From the IMG/VR virus record IMGVR_UViG_3300028393_001974, positions 1 through 21,469 of that record: a DNA stretch of 21,469 nucleotides, one strand, 5' to 3'. Of this stretch, positions 14,456 through 21,280 are shown one piece after another (the first letter of the stretch is position 1; each line of letters opens with the position of its first letter). Made by a program: the position numbers and the translations under genes. The notes below the pieces were generated by a model. The model worked only from the letters and a program-made list of their open reading frames with translations, was not told where the DNA came from and ran no database searches. This stretch comes from a virus.

Positions 14456-14488
14456 AAGAACCCCCCACCTAGTCAGTGGGGGGTTCTT
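14456..14488. terminator. Strong bidirectional terminator between convergent blocks
   Basis: AAGAACCCCCCAC (14456-14468) and GTGGGGGGTTCTT (14476-14488) are perfect 13-base arms around CTAGTCA. The rightward block ends at 14351 and the leftward block ends at 14520, and both strands have T-rich bases after the stem, so it should stop transcription in both directions. Confidence 0.9.
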
Positions 14489-14519
14489 GCTTTGTGTGTC
14501 TTCCCCGCTACACACAAAC

Positions 14520-14705
14520 CTATCGTCGTGGATTATCAGTGGAGTAAAACCCACTGCTTAAAAACCTTACTGGTGGGGCAGAGAATATACGACGCATAGA
14601 TTCTGAGCAAGTATCACAATTAGGGGCGGGTAGGTCAGCAAAGACCGACGCTTCTAATATCTTATATGTTCCACAAGCATCACAACTAAACTCATAACTT
14701 GGCAT
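14520..14705 (-). CDS. FmdB-type zinc ribbon protein
   Basis: A 61-residue protein with the FmdB zinc-ribbon pattern: MPSYEFSCDACG (Cys8, Cys11), CDTC (Cys30, Cys33), an SxxxRxxxS-like turn and the C-terminal SSGFYSTD. The family is common in bacteria and phages, named for a formamidase regulator; its molecular role is unclear. It ends the leftward replication block next to the terminator and overlaps the small 39-residue frame upstream by 14 bases. Confidence 0.85.
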   Translation of the reverse strand: MPSYEFSCDACGTYKILEASVFADLPAPNCDTCSESMRRIFSAPPVRFLSSGFYSTDNPRR

Positions 14706-14811
14706 TGTCCACCTTACAATTCTTTACGCATACCCAATATAATTCATAGTAAGAATGATCTACCACTGGTCTGATCTCTGTTCTACACAACTTACTATGC
14801 TTAATCTCCAC
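14692..14811 (-). CDS. 39-residue Cys-containing small protein (candidate)
   Basis: GTG 14811 lies eight bases after GGGAGAG, a good ribosome site at the end of the sigma-like gene. The frame gives 39 residues, MEIKHSKLCRTEIRPVVDHS to the C-terminus with YYELYWVCVKNCKVDNAKL. Cys9, Cys28 and Cys32 and aromatic content suggest a small zinc- or protein-binding unit. It overlaps the sigma-like gene by 11 bases at its start and the FmdB gene by 14 at its end, and it fills an otherwise empty gap in a gene-dense block. Confidence 0.45.
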   Translation of the reverse strand: MEIKHSKLCRTEIRPVVDHSYYELYWVCVKNCKVDNAKL

Positions 14812-15433
14812 GAGAGTATCTCTCCCAAGGGTTATCTCCACCTAGTTTATAACACAACCTACGAAGTGCGCCACGCACCTTACGATCAGCAGTTGAATCA
14901 GATACCTGTAAGGTAGTTGCTATCTGCGATAGCGTAAGGTTCTCAAAGAATCTAAGTTCAAGCACCATACGATCTTGAACATCAATCTTTTCTAACCCTC
15001 TTTTAATATCTATCACGCTAACAATATAGTTGCCACCCTCAGCAGGGTTACCACCACCTGAAACTTTTGGCTTAGAAGTATCTTTAGCCTCTGCTATCTC
15101 ACCCCACACATAAGGCAATACTTCAGTAAGGATTGCTGGCGTGTAGTAAACTTCATCTCTTAACTCATAACCTAATGATTGTGCCTTACGCCTTCTGCAA
15201 TATCTATCAGCGTGGCGACTTAAAGTTTTACCAAGATACCTAACACCGCGTTCGCGTTCTTCTTTATTCTTTGTTGGATCTAACCACATCTTAACTTTAT
15301 CTTCACGCTTGATACACCACACAAGCAACTCTTGGCGCAGGTCAGACACATCAAAGTAAGGTTGATACTTCTTATGCACCTGTCTTGCTATCTGAGTGGC
15401 AATATCGGTGGCTTCATCAAGCCAATTATCCAT
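14801..15433 (-). CDS. Sigma-70-like transcription factor
   Basis: A 210-residue protein. Residues 1-90 look like sigma region 2 (FDVSDLRQELLVWC at about 27-40, then an Arg/Lys-rich helix RYLGKTLSRHADRYCRRR). Residues about 150-205 look like region 4: a helix DRMVLELRFFENLTLSQIA and a helix-turn-helix TLQVSDSTADRKVRGALRRL. An Asp/Gly-rich linker joins them. Such phage proteins may direct host polymerase to late promoters. Starts by TAATG overlap with the Nmad1 gene. A sigma-like regulator without core binding is the alternative. Confidence 0.75.
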   Translation of the reverse strand: MDNWLDEATDIATQIARQVHKKYQPYFDVSDLRQELLVWCIKREDKVKMWLDPTKNKEERERGVRYLGKTLSRHADRYCRRRKAQSLGYELRDEVYYTPAILTEVLPYVWGEIAEAKDTSKPKVSGGGNPAEGGNYIVSVIDIKRGLEKIDVQDRMVLELRFFENLTLSQIATTLQVSDSTADRKVRGALRRLCYKLGGDNPWERYSRGD

Positions 15434-15828
15434 TAAGATTCAGGCCAATTACCATCAATAACCATTAGTGCTATTGCACTGTAATTAAGTAAATCAAGAA
15501 AAGAATCACGCAACGATTCATTCTCAGGTGTAGCACCACTATCTATTAAGTGATTGATACGTGCTGTCTTGTCGTGCATACGCACACGCAAACCATTAAG
15601 CGGACCGCCAGGAGAGCGAGATATATTTGTTGGACCATAATCTTTATGCTTACTTAATAATAAATTACCTGCACTATCTAACACCTGCCACATATCTGTT
15701 ATGAATTGCGAGTTGGTGGTAGAGATACTGTGATCTCCCCCGTCTTGTAATTTACACGCACAATTTTCAACCCCACACTTGTTAATAATCTCAAGGCCAT
15801 CTCTAGTTCTTCCTGATTCATTGTTCAT
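15433..15828 (-). CDS. Nmad1 (DUF1599) protein
   Basis: A 131-residue protein with the DUF1599 pattern: LLLSKHKDYGPTNIS, then PLNGLRVRMHDKTARINHLI, then an acidic helix pair ESLRDSFLDLLNYSAIALM. DUF1599 is also called nucleotide modification associated domain 1 because it travels with nucleotide kinases and modification enzymes in phages; its fold relates to MazG-type nucleotide pyrophosphohydrolases. A role in the phage nucleotide pool is the usual inference. The N-terminal 35 residues carry extra Cys (CGVENCAC) and are not part of the domain. Confidence 0.75.
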   Translation of the reverse strand: MNNESGRTRDGLEIINKCGVENCACKLQDGGDHSISTTNSQFITDMWQVLDSAGNLLLSKHKDYGPTNISRSPGGPLNGLRVRMHDKTARINHLIDSGATPENESLRDSFLDLLNYSAIALMVIDGNWPES

Positions 15829-16033
15829 TCGCTTCCTCTTTTCCGATTGTCTTGGATTCTATATAAATAAAGTTATGCGTGTGTTCATCTAATTGGTACA
15901 AAGCGTATGAAATGGTATCAAATCCGACATCTGTTGGCAACTTAACTTCATCCAAAAACCAGTAAGGCATTGGCACAAGGCCACCATCAAAAGGTCCATT
16001 GATATAGGTCGGCGACTTAGAAGTTATAGGCAT
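15818..16033 (-). CDS. 71-residue protein, unknown
   Basis: Lies between the nuclease-like gene upstream (17-base overlap) and the Nmad1 gene downstream (11-base overlap). Sequence MPITSKSPTYINGPFDGGLV, then PYWFLDEVKLPTDV and an aromatic beta-rich middle, ending KEEANEQ. The aromatic, compact make-up suggests a small beta fold. I recognise no family. Confidence 0.55.
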   Translation of the reverse strand: MPITSKSPTYINGPFDGGLVPMPYWFLDEVKLPTDVGFDTISYALYQLDEHTHNFIYIESKTIGKEEANEQ

Positions 16034-16400
16034 ACTTGACGTGAAAATATCCCACTAATTTATTTCTGTGACCTTTATCGTTAAACTCAGTTGTGTTAGG
16101 TAACCATTTATGAAACCATTTAGGTTCATCAACATCAGATAAGTCAAAGCCATAAACACCATCAGGTGTTGAGTTTATATACCAAGGCACTGCGCCTTTA
16201 GCACTAGCAGTATCTAGTAAGTGATGATACTTTGTAGATTCAATTAACAATTCATCATAATGTGTCTTGCGAGATTTAAGTTCAACATATACCTCATACT
16301 CATATGACTCACAATCAAAAGAATCAAACTGTCCTTTAGATCTTTCAAGATCAGACCAGTAATTCTCTTTCAAATACGCAAAGAGTTCCTGCTCTTTCAT
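16017..16400 (-). CDS. PD-(D/E)XK-like nuclease candidate
   Basis: A 127-residue protein with a possible nuclease core: Asp26/Asp29 (FDSFDC), then YEVYVELKSRKT with Glu40-x-Lys42 as ExK, then a helix LLIESTKYHHLLDTA, then a strand region VPWYINSTPDGVYGFDL. The order acid - ExK - helix matches the PD-(D/E)XK superfamily, shared by resolvases and restriction-type enzymes. The core is small and motif spacing loose, so a non-enzymatic relative is possible. It follows the Ntn hydrolase gene by a 1-base overlap. Confidence 0.5.
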   Translation of the reverse strand: MKEQELFAYLKENYWSDLERSKGQFDSFDCESYEYEVYVELKSRKTHYDELLIESTKYHHLLDTASAKGAVPWYINSTPDGVYGFDLSDVDEPKWFHKWLPNTTEFNDKGHRNKLVGYFHVKYAYNF

Positions 16401-16960
16401 TACTCCGACTGGCTGTATATCAGTAATGGCTCACCGCTTTCAGTATCATATTGACAGGCTATGGATAAGGCTGTTCTTATTACTAACGTTGCGGTTGCTA
16501 TAGATTTGGGTAATGCGTAAGTAGCCATAGCACCCAAAGCATAGTCCCCACCTGAACCTAATGCGTAGTAGCCACGCCGATCTTTAGTCCAAGAGTAATC
16601 ATAACTAATGGCATATAGATTGCCATACACTGCAACTAATATATCTGTTCCACTATCTCCATCTTTAGGAACGTAAGCATTATCAGCATAACACTGCTGT
16701 AATGCAGGTATAAATCTTGAACCAATAAACTTATCTAACTTATAGGTAGATGTAAATGGTGGTGGCTTAGGAAAATTAAAGTTAAAAGCAAGAATGTTTG
16801 TTGGTCTAAAATCGCCCACAGTAGCCACATAATATGGGCCACGCTTCATAATTTTACCCAAACCTTTGGTAGTTGAGTAGGCACGACCACCCTCAGATAC
16901 CTGAGAATCAGCACCTAATACACACCAGCCATCACCTTGGATGCCAACAACGGTACTCAT
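16400..16960 (-). CDS. Proteasome/HslV-like Ntn hydrolase
   Basis: A 186-residue protein aligning to the HslV/proteasome beta pattern. If Met1 is removed, Ser2 matches HslV Thr1, Asp18 in VLGADSQ matches Asp17, and Lys36 in GLGKIMKRG matches Lys33 with a two-residue insertion. Later, YYALGSGGDYALGAMATYAL (about 130-149) is the usual conserved strand-turn-helix, and the C-terminal helix is followed by a DTESGEP loop. It would be a self-compartmentalised peptidase or a related amidohydrolase; no ATPase partner is visible here. Start by TAATG overlap with the primase gene. Confidence 0.72.
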   Translation of the reverse strand: MSTVVGIQGDGWCVLGADSQVSEGGRAYSTTKGLGKIMKRGPYYVATVGDFRPTNILAFNFNFPKPPPFTSTYKLDKFIGSRFIPALQQCYADNAYVPKDGDSGTDILVAVYGNLYAISYDYSWTKDRRGYYALGSGGDYALGAMATYALPKSIATATLVIRTALSIACQYDTESGEPLLIYSQSE

Positions 16961-17595
16961 TATGCAGCAACTCGTTCATTAAACCAATCAGATCCATACT
17001 TTAATAACACTTCATTAACATCAGTGTTGTCAGGTAGGTGGACTACTGTTGCTTTATCTAACTCTTCTTTAATTCTTTTCGCAAGTTCTTGCCCAGGATT
17101 ACGGCCATCTTCTTTAACATCATTGTCCGCAAAAATGAGGACACGCAAGTAAGGTTCAAATAAGTTTTTGAACCACGGCTTCCATTGGGATACACCAGCA
17201 ACTCCAACTGACGGTATTCCAACAACGCCCGAAAGAATAATCGTATCAATCTCTCCTTCACAAATGGCAATAGTGTCGCTATGCTTATGCAAATCATTAA
17301 CATTAAATAGCCCAACCTTTTGACCTGTAGGCCAAAGGTACTTAGGGTTTCCATCATCTAATCTCCTAAACTTCATACCAACTACACCTGATGGTGTCAT
17401 ATAAGGAATGGATAACATACCAACTGCTTGCTCGTGTCCGCTTGCAGGATCAGCGACGCTTCCAAGCAGGTACGTATCTGCGACTGTCTTGCTTATGCCG
17501 CGAGCCAGTAGGTAAGAGGCTGTCGCCTCGTTGCGTGAGTTGGAGTATCTTTGCGCTGCGTCCGTTAGCAAGTTGCGCTGCTTTTCGTTTAACAT
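16960..17595 (-). CDS. Primase TOPRIM subunit
   Basis: A protein of about 211 residues with a DnaG-type TOPRIM domain: acidic motif IAICEGEID (about 112-119, catalytic Glu) and LIFADND (about 155-161, DxD metal site), between helices. Residues 1-105 match the spacer before TOPRIM in phage primases (GMLSIPYMTPSGVVGMKFRR). ATG 17595 has AAAGGGG seven bases upstream; a TTG at 17601 is possible. It lies in another frame from the zinc-domain gene and overlaps it, so the primase is in two polypeptides. Primes replication together with the zinc part. Confidence 0.8.
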   Translation of the reverse strand: MLNEKQRNLLTDAAQRYSNSRNEATASYLLARGISKTVADTYLLGSVADPASGHEQAVGMLSIPYMTPSGVVGMKFRRLDDGNPKYLWPTGQKVGLFNVNDLHKHSDTIAICEGEIDTIILSGVVGIPSVGVAGVSQWKPWFKNLFEPYLRVLIFADNDVKEDGRNPGQELAKRIKEELDKATVVHLPDNTDVNEVLLKYGSDWFNERVAA

Positions 17596-17770
17596 TATCA
17601 AACCCCTTTAAGTTTTCTTTCGCTTTGACTAACTCGTACACATCACCAACTACGTTACATACCAAACAATTGTACACCTGTAAGTCTAAGTTATACGCGG
17701 CTGATGCGTGAGCATCGTCGTGTATTACACACCTACAAGGAACCCAACCGTGCCTATCTTGCACATCCAT
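17450..17770 (-). CDS. Primase zinc-binding (CHC2-type) subunit
   Basis: A 106-residue frame with a CHC2-like zinc finger: Cys14-x2-His17 (CRCVIHDD) and Cys35-x2-Cys38 (CLVC), followed by VGDVYELVKAKENL, as at the start of DnaG-like primases. The first ATG is 17770, but the frame continues upstream with residues reading SAILTHYG, typical primase sequence, back to a stop with no ATG, GTG or TTG. So the real start may be non-standard. The last 50 residues overlap the TOPRIM gene in another frame and look less like real protein. Confidence 0.65.
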   Translation of the reverse strand: MDVQDRHGWVPCRCVIHDDAHASAAYNLDLQVYNCLVCNVVGDVYELVKAKENLKGFDNVKRKAAQLANGRSAKILQLTQRGDSLLPTGSRHKQDSRRYVPAWKRR

Positions 17771-17804
17771 ACCGTAATGGGTAAGGATTGCAGATAAGTC
17801 AGGC

Positions 17805-18158
17805 TTACTCTTTATTGTTATTCACCCATTGATCTAGGGTTTGGATTACCCAAGCCTGATCTAGTCCTGAACTAGCACGTTTTACTATTACATAAGCAGG
17901 TGGTGCTTGCTCTAAGCCACGAGCCTTAGCATAATTACCTGCCTCAACTGTAGCCTCGCGCCAAAACTGTGGTAAATCTAGTTTAACTCTTGCTTTTAAT
18001 TCAAAGATCATAGGTTTGCCAGCCACAAAACAAACTATGTCGCCTTCATCATTAGCACCAGCCTTAGATAAACGCTCTGCTAATAATCCTTTTGACCTAA
18101 GCCATTTAAGAATACCTGTTTCAAAGGCTGCGCCTTTACGCTTACCGTAACTAGACAT
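17805..18158 (-). CDS. Holliday junction resolvase-like nuclease (Hjc type)
   Basis: A 117-residue protein with the Hjc/PD-(D/E)XK layout: N-terminal Lys/Gly/Glu (GKRKGAAFE, Glu13), Asp40 in DEGDIV, FELKAR with Glu53 and Lys55 as ExK, then helix REATVEAGNYAKARG and a final strand AYVIVKR with WVIQTLDQW. Cleaves four-way DNA junctions in recombination or before packaging. It overlaps the next gene upstream by 8 bases, and its stop lies where the primase zinc frame begins. Confidence 0.78.
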   Translation of the reverse strand: MSSYGKRKGAAFETGILKWLRSKGLLAERLSKAGANDEGDIVCFVAGKPMIFELKARVKLDLPQFWREATVEAGNYAKARGLEQAPPAYVIVKRASSGLDQAWVIQTLDQWVNNNKE

Positions 18159-18633
18159 AAACTATTTCCTCAACTGGCACACGCCACCCATTGATACTCT
18201 CATCTCTATAGTTATCTGACATAAATTCATTTGCTTTAAAACTACCATAGACTTCTACTTGAGAGTAGTATTCCTCATCAATTATTTTCGTGCCAAATAT
18301 ATATTTATTTGAATCTTTATCCCAAAAAGGAATAGCGGTTTGAGTACGCACAGTTCTTACCTCGTGATAAGTCCCAACATCACCAATATCTTTACGCTTT
18401 GGGTGTAATTCATTTGGATACCAAGGCACAGACCAACTCAAATTATAGTGTTTAGCAACTGCCCACTCAGATATGTTTGCCCTAACGTTGGCAAGTAGTT
18501 CGTGTTCTAATCTACCTGTTAACTTACCTGCGGCATAGTTAGGTTTATCTTTTGAGTTAAACTTAGCAAGCCAACGCTCTACTGCTAGGTTTGAACAAAC
18601 CCTAACTTCGTCTTGGCTTAATTGGACTATCAC
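18151..18633 (-). CDS. 160-residue protein, possibly nuclease-related
   Basis: Residues 52-70 read NVRANISEWAVAKHYNLSW, with an E-x2-VAK helix typical of PD-(D/E)XK proteins, followed at 82-95 by DIGDVGTYHEVRTVRT with a possible D...E-x-R core. The C-terminus is aromatic (EVYGSFKANEFM, GWRVPVEEIVYV). The ExK lysine is replaced, so activity is uncertain. It overlaps neighbours by one and eight bases within the recombination block. Function is unassigned; a nuclease-superfamily link is only a suggestion. Confidence 0.5.
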   Translation of the reverse strand: MIVQLSQDEVRVCSNLAVERWLAKFNSKDKPNYAAGKLTGRLEHELLANVRANISEWAVAKHYNLSWSVPWYPNELHPKRKDIGDVGTYHEVRTVRTQTAIPFWDKDSNKYIFGTKIIDEEYYSQVEVYGSFKANEFMSDNYRDESINGWRVPVEEIVYV

Positions 18634-18827
18634 TATGTAACACTCTTATCCCCTCTAAGGATTCGGATTGCCCATTCCATACCCATATTAAGACCATCGC
18701 CCCATTCATCTGTGGCTTTAATCTTTGCTGCTTCAATCTTTTCTATATGCTTATTTATTTCAATCTTGAGTTCAGCGTGAAGCAACTCCTTCACTCTAAT
18801 CTCTACATCTAAATCTTCGTTAATCAT
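18633..18827 (-). CDS. Small helical acidic protein, unknown
   Basis: I chose ATG 18827 (MINEDLDVEIRVKELLHAE...), giving 64 residues, because sequence before it overlaps the ATPase gene out of frame and has no protein character; a longer frame begins at 18905. The product is an amphipathic helix rich in Glu, Lys and Ile (residues 8-45) with WAIRILRGDKSVT at the end, probably a coiled coil. It sits between the ATPase and the 160-residue gene. No family recognised. Confidence 0.5.
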   Translation of the reverse strand: MINEDLDVEIRVKELLHAELKIEINKHIEKIEAAKIKATDEWGDGLNMGMEWAIRILRGDKSVT

Positions 18828-19683
18828 ACCTCTGTGTCCAATCCCGCACATAGTTATGGTTTGTTGTGCTGGTGTGAGCCACAATGATATCAGAAGTTCG
18901 CTCATTATGTATCAACATACGAGACGCGTCGGTCCACAATGTAACAAAGCGTTCTCCAGTTGCAGAGTTCTTAGCAAAGCGATTCTTTACACAAGCAATT
19001 CTAAACTCACCAGTATCAGGTACTAATGCCACAGTTAAAATCATTTCAGGCAACTGACTAATCTTGCCTTGAATAGATTTACGGCTAGGTGGTAAGTCAG
19101 GCTTACCTTCTGCTTCAGATGTATGGTGAAGTAAAATCACTCCTGCTTCAGTCTCACGAGCAATATGGTGCATAGCCTTGGCTATCTCACGTAGTCCTGA
19201 CCATTCATTTTCGTGCATAGATACTACGTTCATAGCATTATCTACAATAATCATATGAGGATATTGCCCATATGATTCTGCGTATGCTCTGATTGCTAAA
19301 TCAATCTCATCTAATGTAGGGCTTGGAGAAAAATCAAACTGTAAATGATTAATGCTTTGCAATTCTTGAGTATAAAATTCTTGACCTGCGCCATTGGCAA
19401 AGGCTTCTTCAACAGTCGTTACCTTATTGCCAGTAATCATTGACGCTGCTCTAATGGCAGTTGTATAGCCATCAGTGTCTGCTGATATGTACAGCGTTGG
19501 CACCTTCATTTGCACCGCCATCCATAACGCTAATAAAGATTTACCTGCGTTAGGTGCGCCAGCAATCATAGTCAATTGCCCCCGTCTGAACCTAATCCCT
19601 TCCTGTTGTAAGGTTGGGAATAGGTCAGGCAGTAGTGCGTAATCATTTGTGCTTTTCGCTGCCGCTTGAGTTAAGGACAGCAT
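18820..19683 (-). CDS. RecA-fold ATPase, DnaB-type helicase or recombinase
   Basis: A 287-residue protein with Walker A GAPNAGKS (42-49), Walker B MIIVDN (144-149), and LLHHTSE (about 184-190), the usual sensor in DnaB/RecA-like ATPases. KNRFAKNSATGERFVTLW near 235-252 resembles the DnaB DNA-loop region, where KNR and a following G are typical. It lacks the DnaB N-terminal domain, as do many phage helicases of the AAA_25 type. A replicative helicase working with the split primase is the likeliest role; a recombination ATPase is possible. Confidence 0.82.
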   Translation of the reverse strand: MLSLTQAAAKSTNDYALLPDLFPTLQQEGIRFRRGQLTMIAGAPNAGKSLLALWMAVQMKVPTLYISADTDGYTTAIRAASMITGNKVTTVEEAFANGAGQEFYTQELQSINHLQFDFSPSPTLDEIDLAIRAYAESYGQYPHMIIVDNAMNVVSMHENEWSGLREIAKAMHHIARETEAGVILLHHTSEAEGKPDLPPSRKSIQGKISQLPEMILTVALVPDTGEFRIACVKNRFAKNSATGERFVTLWTDASRMLIHNERTSDIIVAHTSTTNHNYVRDWTQRYD

Positions 19684-19689
19684 TAGATA

Positions 19690-20073
19690 TTAGCGAACGA
19701 ACTTAGGTTCGCACTGATCGGCAGTACCCTTTGGAGAAGGACAGAACCAACCCTTCCAAGCCTTTGGTGCGCCTGGCTTTGACTCACGCCAAACTAAATC
19801 ACCGTGTTTACAAGAGTTAGCACTTGTTGCACCAACTGGAACTGCACCTAATGCAGTCTTAGCATATGCAACTGCTGCTGAAGATTGTGTTGGTGCTACA
19901 CGAACAACAGAATTTGTTAACGCTCCTGCTGTAGAAGCAATTAATGAAACAGTATCTTGAATAGTAGTTAGGCTACCTTCAAGTTCTGTCGCTGAGTTTG
20001 CATATATGTTTACTAAGGTACCGTCAGGTAACTTGTAATTGATTTGGAACTTGGTTCCTTGTTCTCCAGCCAT
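19690..20073 (-). CDS. Candidate ssDNA-binding protein with zinc tail
   Basis: A 127-residue protein. The N-terminal part starts GEQGTKFQINYKLPDGTLVNIYANS, beta-rich; the middle is Ala/Ser/Thr-rich and flexible; the end is a Cys/His tail CKHGDLVWRES ... GWFCPSPKGTADQCEPKFVR with His and three Cys, likely a zinc knuckle. Small phage proteins with this tail, between helicase and nuclease genes, are often ssDNA-binding. A strong AAGGAG site precedes the ATG. No OB-fold motif is obvious by eye, so the call is tentative. Confidence 0.5.
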   Translation of the reverse strand: MAGEQGTKFQINYKLPDGTLVNIYANSATELEGSLTTIQDTVSLIASTAGALTNSVVRVAPTQSSAAVAYAKTALGAVPVGATSANSCKHGDLVWRESKPGAPKAWKGWFCPSPKGTADQCEPKFVR

Positions 20074-20083
20074 TTGTTTCTCC

Positions 20084-20743
20084 TTATTTTATTGTTGCTA
20101 GTGGGTCGTAAAGTTGTGCTAGTTCCCCACCAGTAGCGTAGCAGTAATCCTTCACGCCACAAGTAGAGCAAGCCATACCTATATTAGGTAGAAATATTTG
20201 ATTCTCCACACCACGATTGAACTGAGCAAACAGTTCAGTAAGTAATGGGATAGTCCAGCGATGTAACCCTTCAGCCTCTAAGAAAGTAGCCTTACGGGAA
20301 GAATAATAGTAACCTCTAGTTGGTCTTGTGCCAAACTTCATCTCCATAGCACAAGCGTAAATGCCCAATTGAAGGGCTGAGTCGGGCGTATAAGCCCCTG
20401 TCTTGAAGTCAACCACTACTAGTTCACCACCAGCAGTAACTGCTATTAGATCGGCGTATGCCTTAACTAAAACATCACCAAAGTTTGAGTTAAGTTCTAT
20501 CTCAATTCCTGAAACACCCTGAGGTGATTCCCATATGGTTAGTTGTGAGTCTTTCCAAGCAGTAATAAAATCAAGAAACATTTTCTTTCCATTGACATCC
20601 CACCAAGCCTTGTTCTCTTTGTCAGGATTAGCAATAGATACTCTGCCACCACGACGCCAATCAGTTGGATTAGTCTTTGACTTAGCCTCTGTCTCGGCTA
20701 TTGCTTCTAAGAATGATTGATCCCATATCTCTTCTAAATTCAT
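20084..20743 (-). CDS. Cas4/RecB-like exonuclease, C-terminal part
   Basis: A 219-residue protein carrying the catalytic core of a PD-(D/E)XK RecB/Cas4-type nuclease: KAYADLI (Asp98), VVDFKTG (Asp112, Lys114), QLGIYA (Gln125 to Tyr129), and the iron-sulfur end ACSTCGVKDYC (Cys192, Cys195, Cys201). Three of the four cluster cysteines are here; the fourth lies in the fragment at 21273. Actinophage nucleases of this family are usually one protein of about 280-300 residues. Here the first quarter is a separate gene, with three small genes between. Own ribosome site GGGAG; ATGA overlap with the upstream gene. Confidence 0.82.
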   Translation of the reverse strand: MNLEEIWDQSFLEAIAETEAKSKTNPTDWRRGGRVSIANPDKENKAWWDVNGKKMFLDFITAWKDSQLTIWESPQGVSGIEIELNSNFGDVLVKAYADLIAVTAGGELVVVDFKTGAYTPDSALQLGIYACAMEMKFGTRPTRGYYYSSRKATFLEAEGLHRWTIPLLTELFAQFNRGVENQIFLPNIGMACSTCGVKDYCYATGGELAQLYDPLATIK

Positions 20744-20925
20744 TGGACTTCTCCCGCCACTATTTTTTTTGCAGTTTGTAGTCCTTTAATTATATCAGCA
20801 TTTGTTTCTCTATCTATCTCTGTCTGAATCATCTTGCCTAGGGCAAGTCGCATAATCATTTCAGACTCAACAAAGGCTGTGCGAAAAGCATCTTGCCCCA
20901 TTATCTTAGATTTGCGTGCGCTCAT
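20740..20925 (-). CDS. 61-residue helical protein in the nuclease gap, unknown
   Basis: Sequence MSARKSKIMGQDAFRTAFVE and two more helices (EMIMRLALGKMIQ, ADIIKGLQTAKKIV) look like a small helical bundle, with no Cys. It starts by ATGA overlap with the zinc-ribbon gene and ends by ATGA overlap with the nuclease C-terminal gene. It is one of three genes between the two nuclease pieces. Function unknown. Confidence 0.5.
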   Translation of the reverse strand: MSARKSKIMGQDAFRTAFVESEMIMRLALGKMIQTEIDRETNADIIKGLQTAKKIVAGEVQ

Positions 20926-21068
20926 TTACAACTCGTACAATAGTTAGATACTCTAATATTTCCATATGTAACATAGTATTTATGACCACAATGGAAACAA
21001 ACAATCTGTACTAAAGTATCAGTTTTTATATCTGTATAATAAAACGGATTACGTATTCTTAATCTCAC
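20922..21068 (-). CDS. 48-residue zinc ribbon
   Basis: GTG 21068 has AAGGGAA six bases upstream. The product has CFHCG (Cys24, Cys27) and a C-terminal CTSC (Cys44, Cys47), a compact C-x2-C ... C-x2-C ribbon with aromatic strands between. It overlaps the upstream stop by 4 bases and the downstream start by 4. Probably nucleic-acid- or protein-binding; no named family. Confidence 0.55.
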   Translation of the reverse strand: MRLRIRNPFYYTDIKTDTLVQIVCFHCGHKYYVTYGNIRVSNYCTSCK

Positions 21069-21280
21069 GTTAGATTCCCTTCATAAGGTGCGACGGCGAG
21101 TGAGTCGCAGAGCATACATCGCATATCCAAGAAGTAAATACCAATTGCTCCGTCATCGTCAAACTTACATTTGACGTTCCATACTTCAGATCCACACGGA
21201 CAGACTCTGATCGGACCAAGCGCCCTGTAGTCCCCTTCTCCACCTTCATTAGGTTTGACATAAGCAATATCCTTAGCCAT
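21065..21280 (-). CDS. Zinc-binding phage protein, 71 residues
   Basis: ATG 21280 overlaps the stop of the nuclease N-terminal fragment by eight bases. Start MAKDIAYVKPNEGGEGDYRA; the core has CPCG, then WNVKCKFDDDGAIGIYFLD, then CMLC, so CPC, Cys and C-x2-C can hold one zinc. Proteins of this type are common next to the Cas4-like nuclease in actinophages, to my knowledge, which supports the start. A longer frame to 21340 overlaps the nuclease fragment further and is less likely. Confidence 0.6.
   Translation of the reverse strand: MAKDIAYVKPNEGGEGDYRALGPIRVCPCGSEVWNVKCKFDDDGAIGIYFLDMRCMLCDSLAVAPYEGNLT

Noticed and set aside
17595-17615. AAAGGGG as a -1 frameshift site joining zinc and TOPRIM primase genes
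   Set aside because: A -1 slip leads at once to TGA; the TOPRIM frame is +1. The AAAGGGG looks like the ribosome site of the TOPRIM gene instead.
18828-18905. Longer start for the small helical gene after the ATPase
   Set aside because: The extra residues read out of frame through the ATPase end, with no good ribosome site at 18905.
20744-21272. Group I intron or intein inside the Cas4-like gene
   Set aside because: Stops rule out an intein, no homing endonuclease or intron core is visible, and the three inserted frames and the C-terminal part have their own ribosome sites and overlaps.
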